Assembly: GCA_949825045.1 (NCBI GenBank)
Contig: OX463808.1
Span: forward strand, 26,473,674-26,537,673
DNA: 64,000 nucleotides
Direction: 5' to 3'
From: Argyresthia goedartella
Taxonomy: Eukaryota > Arthropoda > Insecta > Lepidoptera > Argyresthiidae
The translations under genes and the position numbers were made by a program. Positions 1 through 61,899 of this stretch are shown piece after piece. Within the stretch, counting starts at the first letter, position 1. Every line of letters begins with the position of its first letter. Under the pieces are notes generated by a model. It saw only the letters and a program-made list of their open reading frames with translations, was not told the origin of the DNA and searched no databases.

Positions 1-264
1 GACGTTTGAAAGAAACCGAATCGAACCGGTAAATACCGCTCTATTAGATCTGGGATCTGCTGGCAAATCTTTGTTTGAGTTCTTTAAAATCTAGCTTCTT
101 CGCCGTCTCCAGACCCTAACCCTATCCTCTTCTCCAAATTCTCTTCATCTACTCAATAACCCTCTTCATCCTCTCCAAATCCTGAATAACTTTAGATCCT
201 TATCCACTTCTTCTAATCGTTATCTTCAACCAGAAACATAACACCGTTTTTATTGTCCCGTATC

Positions 265-800
265 TTAAATGGAAAAAGAAAGCCTTATAGGATCACTTGG
301 TTGTCCTTCTGTCTGCCTTTGGTTCACAGTTAATAATTTATTGTTAAACGCTGGTAAAATCAAGTGTATAAAATTCTCGCTTCGAAATGTAAGGCAAGTT
401 AAGACTAGTTTAGTGTTAGACAGAAACACGTTAGAATTTGTATATGATACGAAGTTTCTTGCAAAAACCATTGATGGCAAATTGCAGTGGAGACCCCACG
501 CGCCACATGGATAAATTAGCTGGCAGATTAATTTCTGTGGTTTACACTGTTAGGAACATCAGACAAAAAACGGATTTGGCTAAAGCAAAGCTAGTCTATT
601 TTGGTTACTTTCATAGTGTCATGTCCTATGTTATCATATTGTGAGGGAAAGCAGCGGAATTTTCAAAATTATTTTTATATGACAGAGAACAGCCATTCGA
701 GCATTTTATTATTTAAAAAGCACAGTCTCCCTAAGATATCTTTTTAAAGAAATTGACATACTAACTTGCAAGTCCATTTATTTTCGAAAATATAATTAAT
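265..800 (+). mobile_element. Degenerate jockey-clade LINE fragment (RT thumb and C-terminus)
   Basis: Translations in two frames give VCLWFTVNNLLLNAGKIKCI, then TIDGKLQW, then LAGRLISVVYTVRNIRQ and KLVYFGYFHSVMSYVIIL, then a broken IRAFYYLKSTVSLRYLFKEI. This is the usual order at the 3' side of jockey-type reverse transcriptases: 'KTKxxxF', 'LGxxxDxxLxW', 'YFxYFHSVMxYGI'. It is interrupted by at least two frameshifts and stops, with no endonuclease and no catalytic FADD box. It is a dead fragment within non-coding sequence upstream of the first visible ATM exon. Confidence 0.75.
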
Positions 801-805
801 GTATT

Positions 806-806
806 A

Positions 807-837
<31 letters not shown>

Positions 838-1078
838 CCTTGGACACTATTTACACACATTGATCTAGCCCCAAACTAGGATTCCCTGTATCTTGGGTAC
901 TAGACAACGATACACATACTTATATAGATAAATATTATACTTAGATAGATAAACAACCATGACTAGGGTACAAACATCCGTTCTCATGAAACAAATATTT
1001 GCCCCCACCAGGAATCGAACCCGGGACCCATGGCTTTGCAGGCAGGGTCACTGCCGTCTCGGCTATTCGGGTCGTCAA
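806..1078 (-). mobile_element. tRNA-derived SINE (family A, copy 1)
   Basis: Read on the minus strand, the head has an A-box-like TAGCCGAGACGGCAGTG and a B box GGGTTCGATTCC. The body then reads to a tail of repeated ATT units (about nine, at 810-836). A second copy with the same order lies at 56150-56410. Short AT-rich flanks make the target duplication ambiguous. Confidence 0.75.
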
Positions 1079-1079
1079 T

Positions 1080-2362
1080 TAATAAATTAATTTAAATTAT
1101 ATTAATTAAATTAAATAAATTAATTAATACATTCATTATATTATGTAAAATTAATGTGAAAATTATGAATGCAATTATCTTTCACCGGGGTGCACCCCTG
1201 TCTATACTCGAGAAACTTGGCAATTCTTTTAAGGGGATTGAAATTAGCATTTGAGCAGTTTAAAAACCATGTAAAAACCACATTATCTAAAATGGGATAT
1301 TACAATATACATTATTACATAAATGACGAGAGTGCATGGAGATAATCTAACTGAACACAGAATTTGCTGAATAATTTTGTAATTGTTTAATCCTCCGTAT
1401 TATTTATAATGCTTGCTTACTGCCTACATTTAAAAGAGATCTAAAAATCAATCTGAGGGAGTTGCTTCGCCCTACTTCACCCACGGACCACTGTGGGTGA
1501 AGAAGGGCAAAATAATGTGGAGAAGGACAAAAAATTACTTACTCTTTCTAAACATATGTTAATATGTTCAGAAAAGAAAGAATTTTTTATGTCGAATTTT
1601 GTCTGTTGGTCTCTCAAGACCCTTTTTCTCAGGAACGCTGGTATCAACATTAATTTAATATTATTACTTATACGCCAGTCGGTAGAGCAATTTTATGTTG
1701 CAATTGGTGGTGTATTAGTTTATGTTTTTATCTTGCATATAGGTTTTATAAGAGCTGCAGTTGGGCTTGAAATGTTGCAAATTTAATTAAGATTAAAAGT
1801 ACTGGGTCTGAAAGTTTAGAAAAACGCACAGTGAATGACTTTTAGAGCCAAAAGTTGCCCGGATTTTTTTTGATATTTGCTTAGTTGTACCCACATTATA
1901 CAAGATAAAAAAAGAAAAAAAACATTGCACCATCGGCTTATAGATCGTTACAATTTAAACTGAACTGCAGTCAGCTTAAATTGTAACGCACCACCTTTTG
2001 TAACACACTTTAAATTTGAACCTCAGATCTGTGGCCCCTTGGAGCTGTGAAAAATTAAAACTTCTAGGTGAACGCAATAAAGAGCTTCGGATGTTTATGT
2101 CGCAAATTTGCTGAATTAGCTTATCTCGCAAGGGATTCAAAGCCTACTTACTTACTACAAGGGTACTTCCCGTTGATCTAGAAATATGAAATTTGTCAAG
2201 AAGCAAGGTCTTAGAGCATAAGTAAAGGAAAACATCCGAAAACCGTAAATTTGTAGATCCTTCACAAAAAATGCGATATACGCAGAACCTGCGGAGCGCG
2301 TGTCCGCTGTTGGACTTTTTTTTGTCTACAGTACAGCAAGTACCTTTTTATTTATTATACAG
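1080..2362. other. AT-rich sequence with no supported gene
   Basis: Nothing codes convincingly here. Two items are visible. A near-perfect inverted repeat at about 1947-1987 has 17-base arms with one mismatch. The stretch at about 2140-2220 recurs inverted at about 3985-4045, so both belong to one dispersed repeat. Confidence 0.5.
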
Positions 2363-54819
<52,457 letters not shown>

Positions 54820-54979
54820 ATGTCAGATCCTTTAGGTCACGTATCGGGTGATTTAAGCAGCGTTTCATAGACATCTGGGCTCGTGATTGTACAGTCCGAT
54901 TCTGGTGCGGCAGACACGGTGCGGCCAGACCTAGACCATTGTTATCGTTTTATTGTTGCATCGTCTACTCTATGGGTAT

Positions 54980-55027
54980 AATAAATGAATGACAGGTTGA
55001 TAGGTATTGATAAGTTAAAGGAATAAA
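54980..55027 (+). promoter_or_regulatory. Candidate ATM poly(A) signals
   Basis: Two AATAAA hexamers lie 161 and 203 bases after the ATM stop codon (54980-54985 and 55022-55027). They would give a short 3' UTR ending before the first downstream MITE at about 55249. Assigned by position and motif only. Confidence 0.5.
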
Positions 55028-55248
55028 CAAAATTTAATTTGATATTTTTAATTATGTAATTGTTTTATTTAATTAATATCCTATGGGCTGATCGTTAAAG
55101 TACCCTCAGTATTATTCTGTAGCTCCATTCTCTCATCTCTGACAGGTGTAAATTTGACCCTCCGTAAAATTGATTCACCTGAACTGATTCACCTACGTAC
55201 ATTTACACTTTTAGTAAACTTTAAACAACTGCGTGCATTAAAATTATT

Positions 55249-55732
55249 TTTATCTACACACGTATCATAAACCCTCTTTACTGCGTACAAAAACCGCACG
55301 TTACGATCAGCATAATGTTAAACTACTTGGTAAAAACTCATTTCTTATCTGAAAAATTACACATTATGACCATAATGTGTTATTTTTCTACACATTATGA
55401 CATTCAAATTTCGAACGCCGACGCCCGCCTGCATGCCGCCCCTAGTTTGTCTGTGAAGTTGGTACTGATATTCAAATTTCGAACGCCCGAAGTTGGTGCT
55501 ACAGAACAAGCTAAACAACTGCAGAGCCACAATGCCGGTCAAACATGCGGTTCCTGAACACATCAAAGAGAGCTTATGATATGTGTGTAGATAAACTAGT
55601 GTATGTAACTGTATATAATTAGGCATTAAAACTCTCGAGTGATATTATAATGAAACTCGCCTTCGGCTCGTTTCATAAACCCACTCTCGAGTATTAATGC
55701 CGTCCATTATGTAGCAGTCACATAAACTACTA
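55249..55732 (+). mobile_element. MITE family M1, copy D
   Basis: It begins tttatctacacacgtatcat and ends gcagtcacataaactactat. It contains the acattatgaccataatgtgt palindrome and the acatgcggttcctgaacaca block. It is followed with no gap by copy E, so the two are tandem. Confidence 0.78.
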
Positions 55733-55804
55733 TTATCTACACACGTATCATAAACCCTCTTTACTGCGTACAAAAACCGCACGTTACGATCAGCGTAATG
55801 TTAA

Positions 55805-57271
55805 CCCTTAATAAGGCCTGAGCTTGTATGAGAGCTAGAACACATTTGAGGGTGGATTTAGGATAAATAGGTATCACAGATTTCAAAAAAGTACCTTAAA
55901 AAGGGGGAAAGGGGGGGGGGGGTGTTCTTTTTTTTTGGTGGGAAATAAATTCCCCTTGCCCGATTACGTATGTGCAACGTGTTGCAAAGTGGGAAAATAA
56001 TTCCCATTGCCCGTTATGTATTTACAAATTATCGTACTTTTGTTTTTGTTCAGATACTAGTACTTGCCCCTGACTTCGATTGTTCTATTTTATTTTATTC
56101 AGTAATGGTTAGAAACGGGCTGGCTACGTTCAGTAGTGGATGAATATTGCTGATTATAATAATAATAATAATAATACCTTGGACACTATTTACACACATT
56201 GATCTAGCCCCAAACTAGGATTCCCTGTATCTTGGGTACTAGACAATGATACACATACTTATATAGATAAATATTATACGTAGATAGATAAACAACCATG
56301 ACTAGGTTACAAACATCCGTTCTCATCAAACAAATATTTGCCCCCACCGGGACTCGAACCCGGGACCCTTGGCTTCGTAGGCAGGGTCACTGCCGACTCG
56401 GCCATTGGATTATGATGGTGATGTGGGCTGAAAGTTGTGATGATAAATCTAATAAAGGCCTTCTTTCCTATTTTTCGTGTACCTACTCCTAAGTTTAGCA
56501 TTTTTACTAATTATGTAATTTGTAATTAACTTTCCTTTTTTTCTATTAATAATATTTAGAAAAAATAATAATATTATAGGCATGGTTTAATAGCTTTTTA
56601 TTAGATTTTTTTTTCTATTCATTGTTCTACTCTTAAATCCTAGAAATAAATGATAGCTTGAGTGACCAATACAAAATACAAGCTGTACTACCCGCGGAAA
56701 CATCGTGCCGCCATTTTGAAATTTATGAACGCACCCGTAAATAAATTGACAACCAACAACTGAAAACCGAAACGATAAATAAAATTGACGAAATTCCTTT
56801 CTTACCGTTCCGACATTCCCGGGTCTTTAACGATTTATGTATATATTTGGAAAGAATTCGCATCGGGCTAAGGGAATTATTTTCCCACTTGGTAATTTGA
56901 ATTTATTGAGTTATTGGATCATGCTGAGGACATGAAAACAATACAAAACAGTGCCTACAATATTTATTCTACGTGAAATATAATTCAAACCTACTTACGG
57001 GATTTTTTGTAGAATAAAAATGTGATTTTTCTGCGAAACGACCGAAAATGTGCCGGTTTTTTGTTGTTAATTACTCTTCACTGACTTTGACATTGAATAA
57101 AAGTTCAAAATGACCGTTTTTCTTTAAGTGTTGCCAGCTTATAAAAAATAAAATCTACGAAGATCTTGTTCTCTATGGTTCCGTTCATTCCATGTACCAT
57201 CTTGTCACCAAAAAAATGGTTTTCGAACATATGTCTTGGTGGGAAATAATTTCCCTTTGCCTTATTAAGGG
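55805..57271. mobile_element. TIR transposon inserted in MITE copy E
   Basis: The ends cccttaataaggc (55805) and gccttattaaggg (57271) are near-exact inverted repeats. The target reads gttaa on the left and taaac on the right, against gttaaac in intact copies. This fits a 3-bp TAA duplication (PIF/Harbinger style) or a TTAA duplication (piggyBac style) with one T lost. Subterminal ggtgggaaataa-ttccc(c)ttgcc blocks occur near both ends. No transposase is seen, and it carries SINE copy 2. Confidence 0.75.
56150..56410 (-). mobile_element. tRNA-derived SINE (family A, copy 2), nested in a TIR transposon
   Basis: This is the same sequence as 806-1078 with few changes. On the minus strand it has an A box TGGCCGAGTCGGCAGTG, a B box GGTTCGAGTCCCGG and an (ATT)n tail. 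The word gattat flanks both sides, a plausible target duplication. It sits inside the 55805-57271 transposon and is therefore younger than it. Confidence 0.78.
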
Positions 57272-57702
57272 TAAACTACTTGGTAAAAACTCATTTCTTA
57301 TCTGAAAATTATACATGACCATAATGTGTAATTTTTCTACAAATTATGACATTCAAATTTCGAACGCCGACGCCCGCCTACGTGCCGCCCCTAGTTTGTC
57401 TGTGAATTTGGTACTGTCATTCAAATTTCGAACGCCGACGCCCGCCCGCGTGCCGCCCCTAGTTTGTCTGTGAAGTTGGTACTACAGAACAAGCTAAACA
57501 ACTGCAGAGACACAATGCCGGTCAAACATGCGGTTCTTGAACACATCAAAGAGAGCTTCTGATATGTGTGTAGATAAAGTAGTGTATGTAACTGTACATA
57601 CTCTCTGATATTATTATGAAACTCGCCTTCGGCTCGTTTCATAACCCCACTCTCGAGTATTAATGCCCTCCATTATGAAGCAGTCACATACATACATACA
57701 TA

Positions 57703-58273
57703 TGTTTAATATTTATGCTTCGGAACGCACCGGTTTTTTGTTGCGCGGATCGACCGCGAGTAATCGGGACATCACTAAGCGGAAACGGACCGCAGATGTC
57801 ACTCGTACCAACGAGAGGAAAAATTGGAGGTTATCTTTATCCTTTTCTCGTCGGGAGAACAACATGTCTGCTCAGGCATCGTGCCATTGATGGTATTTCG
57901 GTGTACCAATTACCAAATACAGGCGTCGGGCCTGGTCGGAGTGTTAATCATCTACATCGTCGGGAAATAAGTAGATTCGCGTCAGCGGTCAAGTGATCCG
58001 TGTTGATTGGACATCGTCGTACCGGTAGCGGCGACTCCACGTGTCGGCAGGCAGCACGCCGGCGACAGCGTCGGCAGCGACGGCAAGGTTTCGATTCCTC
58101 TCCTATCCCAAAACTGTCTCCTCTCCCGCATTCCTGTCTCGAATCGAGCTTTCGATCTACCAGTCTGCGACGACAAGGTCAGTAACAATTTAACTCACTT
58201 TTCTCTCACGTGCTGGCAAAAGCCCACCCCCTCAGGATTCCACGCCGTTCGGTAGGCGTGGAAAAATTAATCA
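57703..58273 (+). repeat. BEL-2 5' LTR
   Basis: It begins tgtttaatatttatgcttcg and ends ggcgtggaaaaattaatca. Immediately after it, ttttggtagcaggcgcgg is the expected place of the tRNA primer site. The first half matches 63713-64000. Confidence 0.85.
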
Positions 58274-58964
58274 TTTTGGTAGCAGGCGCGGTTTTCCTAG
58301 TGGGAAATCACCGATTCACGGAAGGTTGTAGGGTTGTTGCCACATCGTAGTTGGGAGAAAAGAATATCTCAGATTGGCCGGCAAGCCGGCAATGAGTCTG
58401 TGGTCGGTACCACAAGTAAAGTTCATTTTCGGTTAGTGAAAGTATAAGTGTCAATTTGGTAACAGTTATTATAAATTTGTAGTCGGAAACTACTGTTTGT
58501 GCGCATAAAAGATTGAACAGTCATTCTGCGAAGTAACTAGATTGTATTACTTGCTGTAGAACGTCGGGTTCTATAGTACTGCAGTGTTATTTCGGTTTAC
58601 ACAGCAGGGTCGGGCTATTTAGGGGGTATTAAGCTGATTTTGCTGACCTCAAAAGAAGTGTGGGTCATATCGGAGGGGCCACTTCTAGAAAAATAGTTTT
58701 TTTTTATAATACCTTTTTGTGTGTTATTTGTATTGTACCATATGGTGGCATTCTCTAATTGATTTAGAGTATATATTTATAAGGTGTAGGTCCACAGGGC
58801 GACCATATTAAATATTGTTTAGGATTTAATTGTTTTAGTGGTTGCCTTGGTTTTTACAACTTAGTTTTAATTTCTGTGCCCAGCGCTGACGGGCAAGTGC
58901 TGGTCTCTGGCTGTGCTTAGTTCGGTAGTGAAGCATAGGACCAGAAACAATTGAATTGGTAACC
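58274..58964 (+). promoter_or_regulatory. BEL-2 leader (primer site and 5' UTR)
   Basis: About 690 bases of non-coding leader lie between the LTR and gag. It starts with the putative primer-binding site ttggtagcaggcgcgg. No long ORF is present. Confidence 0.6.
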
Positions 58965-60452
58965 ATGGCACCTTTACCCTTGACGGTACTGCGGTATGGC
59001 GTCCGTGAGGAGATGAGATGGCTCGCCCATACTCACAAGTATGTGGAGCGACCTGACATGGACGATGTCCTGCTCAAGCGTGTGGAGGACGCAATGACAC
59101 GCGTCGGGAAGGTGTGTCGGCTGGCCGCGGAGGCTGCAGCCCTCGGGCTTACGGATGAGGCTTCGGTGGCTGCAGTGAAGCAGCTCTGCGCGGATGCTGA
59201 TCAAGCGATGGAGTGCTTGGGCGACATCGAGCGTCGCGCCGAAAAAATCAAGCGGTCGCGTCGGGATGACCGCGGGGAGGGTAGCGGAGACCCGCCCCCT
59301 AAGGGTGTTGTTGGACGGCTGCCACACCTGGAGATTCCGGCCTTCGGTGGGGCAATTGATGAGTGGCCGGCATTCATCAATTTATTCGATAGTCTGGTCC
59401 ACGGTCGGGACGACCTGGACAACGCCTACAAGTTGGCCCAACTATTGATGGCACTGCGGGGTGAACCGAAGGAGTTGGTCGGTCACCTAACGGTCACGGC
59501 GGGCAATTATGAGATTGCCCGGGTCATATTGTTTGACCGCTACCAACACAAACGGCGGTTGGTTGATGCGCAGCTGGGGAAGCTGTTCAGCATCCCAAGA
59601 GTAACCCGGGATGTTGACATCCGGGTACAGGTGCTCAACCCTGTGCTGGTGGCCACTAAGGCCCTTCAGAACCTTGGTCTGCCGGTAGACCAATGGTCAT
59701 ATATCGTATTATATATGGTTTTGTCACGGTTGCCTGCAGCTGTTCAAAGTCGGTTTGAACAGCTGCATGGGGGCAGTAGCTCGGAACTGCCCACGCTCAT
59801 CCAATTAACGGATTTCTTGGAGGGTGAATGCAGGCGATGCGATACCATGGATTCGGAGGCCAGTGTGCAGCGCCAACCCGCGCGGATGCGGGAGGGGCCG
59901 CGCACCCCACCCCCACGGGGGGGTGGGCGGTCAAAACAATTTGGCGTTTTGAGTGCCGCGCCGTCGGGTGACGGCTGTGTGCACTGCGACAGTGCCGGTC
60001 ATGAAGTGACCAGTTGCGCCAACTTTAAGGCGCTCGGTGTGGCTGCCCGCAGGAAGGTGGTCTTCCGCCACCGATTGTGTTTCGGTTGTTTGGGGCCGCA
60101 CCCGCTGAGCGAGTGCTCACGCGCGTCCCCCTGTGGGTGCTGCGGTGGCAAGCACCACACCGTGTTGTGCCTGAACCGGTCAGGCCCTTCGGACGGTCAC
60201 CAGGGCCGGACTCAGGCTGGTCGGTCACAGGGCCCAACCAGGGCCGGACCCAGTCCCCCTCCGGGCAACGGGAGTCACCAACGGGGTGACTGGGGTACCC
60301 GCGGACGGGACCCCCCCCCCGAGGGGAAGGGGGCAGCGCGGGGGGTAACAGGCGGGATAGCCGGGGTTCGGTCGCCGCTGTCCAGGGTCAGCGAGGACTT
60401 CGGGCCGCTGGCTCACCGCGTGTTACGGGCGGGTGTCAGATGGCACCTATGA
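58965..60452 (+). CDS. BEL-2 gag
   Basis: It starts at ATG 58965 in the good context aaccATGG and has 495 codons without a break. Residues ~1-95 are helical. Residues ~115-290 are the DUF1759-type Gag domain (LPHLEIPAFGGAIDEWPAFI; YQHKRRLVDAQLGKLFSIP). Residues ~335-410 are zinc knuckles (CVHCDSAGHEVTSC; CFGCLGPHPLSEC; CGCCGGKHHTVLC). A Gly/Pro/Arg-rich tail follows. It forms the particle that packages element RNA and looks intact. Confidence 0.92.
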   Translation: MAPLPLTVLRYGVREEMRWLAHTHKYVERPDMDDVLLKRVEDAMTRVGKVCRLAAEAAALGLTDEASVAAVKQLCADADQAMECLGDIERRAEKIKRSRRDDRGEGSGDPPPKGVVGRLPHLEIPAFGGAIDEWPAFINLFDSLVHGRDDLDNAYKLAQLLMALRGEPKELVGHLTVTAGNYEIARVILFDRYQHKRRLVDAQLGKLFSIPRVTRDVDIRVQVLNPVLVATKALQNLGLPVDQWSYIVLYMVLSRLPAAVQSRFEQLHGGSSSELPTLIQLTDFLEGECRRCDTMDSEASVQRQPARMREGPRTPPPRGGGRSKQFGVLSAAPSGDGCVHCDSAGHEVTSCANFKALGVAARRKVVFRHRLCFGCLGPHPLSECSRASPCGCCGGKHHTVLCLNRSGPSDGHQGRTQAGRSQGPTRAGPSPPPGNGSHQRGDWGTRGRDPPPEGKGAARGVTGGIAGVRSPLSRVSEDFGPLAHRVLRAGVRWHL

Positions 60453-60814
60453 GTGGCGCGAAGGCTGGGAGCCCACCATCTTCTGCGCCACCCTGCCCGT
60501 CGCTCTGGGAGGCGATCAGTCGGATGTCGCCCCCATTCCTAGAGCGCCCCAGGTTGGATCCGCTCTCCCCCCTCCATCCACGGTGGCCACCGGGCACACC
60601 GTTCACAGTCCGGTATGGTCGGGTACCGGGACAGCGAGGGGCCTATTATGCGGGTTGGGACCCCCTGATGTACATACGGTCTGATATGCCACCGGTGGCA
60701 TATCAGCAGCCGAGTTAACAGGCCGACGGGGCTCCCAGCGGGTTCGGATCCCGCGGAGGTTCCCGCTAGGGACACGCCGCCCACTTACAGGGTGCCGCCA
60801 CTCCACAGACGGTC

Positions 60815-61858
60815 ATGCTCCCCACCGCCTCGGTGATAGCGTGGAGTTCGGACGGCAAATCTTGTGTGGCACGAGCACTATTGGACTCGGGGGCCCAGGG
60901 GTGCTTAGTCTCGTGCAACCTTGTAAGACGGTTGGGCATTTCGGTAAGGGAGTATCCACATTTCATTCGGGGAATTGGGAACACGGAAGTCGGTTCCGTT
61001 AAGGGAGTATGTCGGATTACTCTCTCGTCACGGGTGGATTCATCGGTGAATCTGACGGTCACGGCATTAGTCATGCCTAATGTGATGGGCTCACACCCTC
61101 ACGTACGGTTGTCGCCCTCGGTGCGACAGTTGGTCGCTGGGTTGTCACTGGCTGACAGGCCGGAGTTCGATATTCCGGGCCCAGTAGACATTTTATTGGG
61201 TGTCGATGCCTTGGGATACCTGTTGGTGCCAGGTGTCCACGTGTTGCAGGCGACTGGTCTGGTTTCGGTCAACACCAGACTGGGCCATGCGGTAATGGGT
61301 CCGGTCATACCGGCTGCCCCACGCCTAGCGACTCGTAGTCCCTTATTCGGTTCTGTACTCTCGGAGGTGATACAGAAGTTTTGGGAGGTGGAGGAACCAC
61401 CTACGGTCCGCCGGTTGGACCCGGTTGAAAAGGAGTGTGAACAGTTTTATCGGAACAATACTGGTCGCCTTCGGTCAGGTCGATTTCTCACACGTCTTCC
61501 ATTTCGGAGTGATCGCCCGCCGCTGGGCAGTTCACACCATGCAGCCGAGACGCGGCTTCTGTCGATGGAACGACGCATGAAGCGTGACGGGATTTTCCGG
61601 CAGAAGTACGTCGACTTCATGCGGGAATACGAGTTGCTCGGCCACATGTCGGTTTCGGGTATCGACTGGAAGCGTGAAGACCACTGCTTCCTGCCCCATC
61701 ACGCGGTCTTGAGGACCCCAGAGGGCAAAATACGGGTAGTGTTCGATGGATCGGCATCAACATCTAACGGCATGAACCTGAACCAGTGTTTGCATTCAGG
61801 GCCGAAGTTGAACCATGACATCGCGGATGTTATCACACGGTTCTTCGTGGGTCAATAG
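60815..61858 (+). CDS. BEL-2 protease and N-terminal RT stub
   Basis: The frame opens before SVIAWSSDGKSCVARALLDS and GAQGCLVS (retropepsin DSGAQ). A linker and the RT fingers follow: HHAVLRTPEGKIRVVFDGSA; NQCLHSGPKLNHDIADVI. Right after this motif the sequence jumps to the end of RNase H and the frame stops at 61858. The 60453-60814 stretch upstream has stops and should encode the Gag-protease linker. Confidence 0.88.
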   Translation: MLPTASVIAWSSDGKSCVARALLDSGAQGCLVSCNLVRRLGISVREYPHFIRGIGNTEVGSVKGVCRITLSSRVDSSVNLTVTALVMPNVMGSHPHVRLSPSVRQLVAGLSLADRPEFDIPGPVDILLGVDALGYLLVPGVHVLQATGLVSVNTRLGHAVMGPVIPAAPRLATRSPLFGSVLSEVIQKFWEVEEPPTVRRLDPVEKECEQFYRNNTGRLRSGRFLTRLPFRSDRPPLGSSHHAAETRLLSMERRMKRDGIFRQKYVDFMREYELLGHMSVSGIDWKREDHCFLPHHAVLRTPEGKIRVVFDGSASTSNGMNLNQCLHSGPKLNHDIADVITRFFVGQ

Positions 61859-61899
61859 CGTTAGAAGATACGGTCTACGCTTGAACGGACAGCCAGATC

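Larger units (their letters stand above)
55733..57692 (+). mobile_element. MITE family M1, copy E, interrupted by a TIR transposon
   Basis: 55733-55804 holds the left end (ttatctacacacgtatcata to cagcgtaatgttaa). 57272-57692 continues the family (taaactacttggtaaaaact to gcagtcacata). The 1.47 kb between them is a separate element. The right end of copy E adjoins a short (CATA)n run and the LTR of BEL-2. Confidence 0.78.

Noticed and set aside
1000..1075. True tRNA genes at 1.0 kb and 56.4 kb
   Set aside because: A- and B-box words are present, but the cloverleaf is incomplete and both copies continue into the same SINE body and ATT tail.
2284..2362. A further exon or micro-intron just before 2363
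   Set aside because: The open frame there is short and has no ATM resemblance, and the only GT donor would leave a 22-base intron, too short to splice.
56298..56501. ORFs on both strands containing TRTRDPWLRRQ-type text
   Set aside because: They are translations of the tRNA-like head of SINE copy 2, a frequent false protein in insect annotation.
58000..58255. Small ORFs in the first 600 bases of BEL-2
   Set aside because: They fall within the LTR and leader and are not conserved with any Gag.
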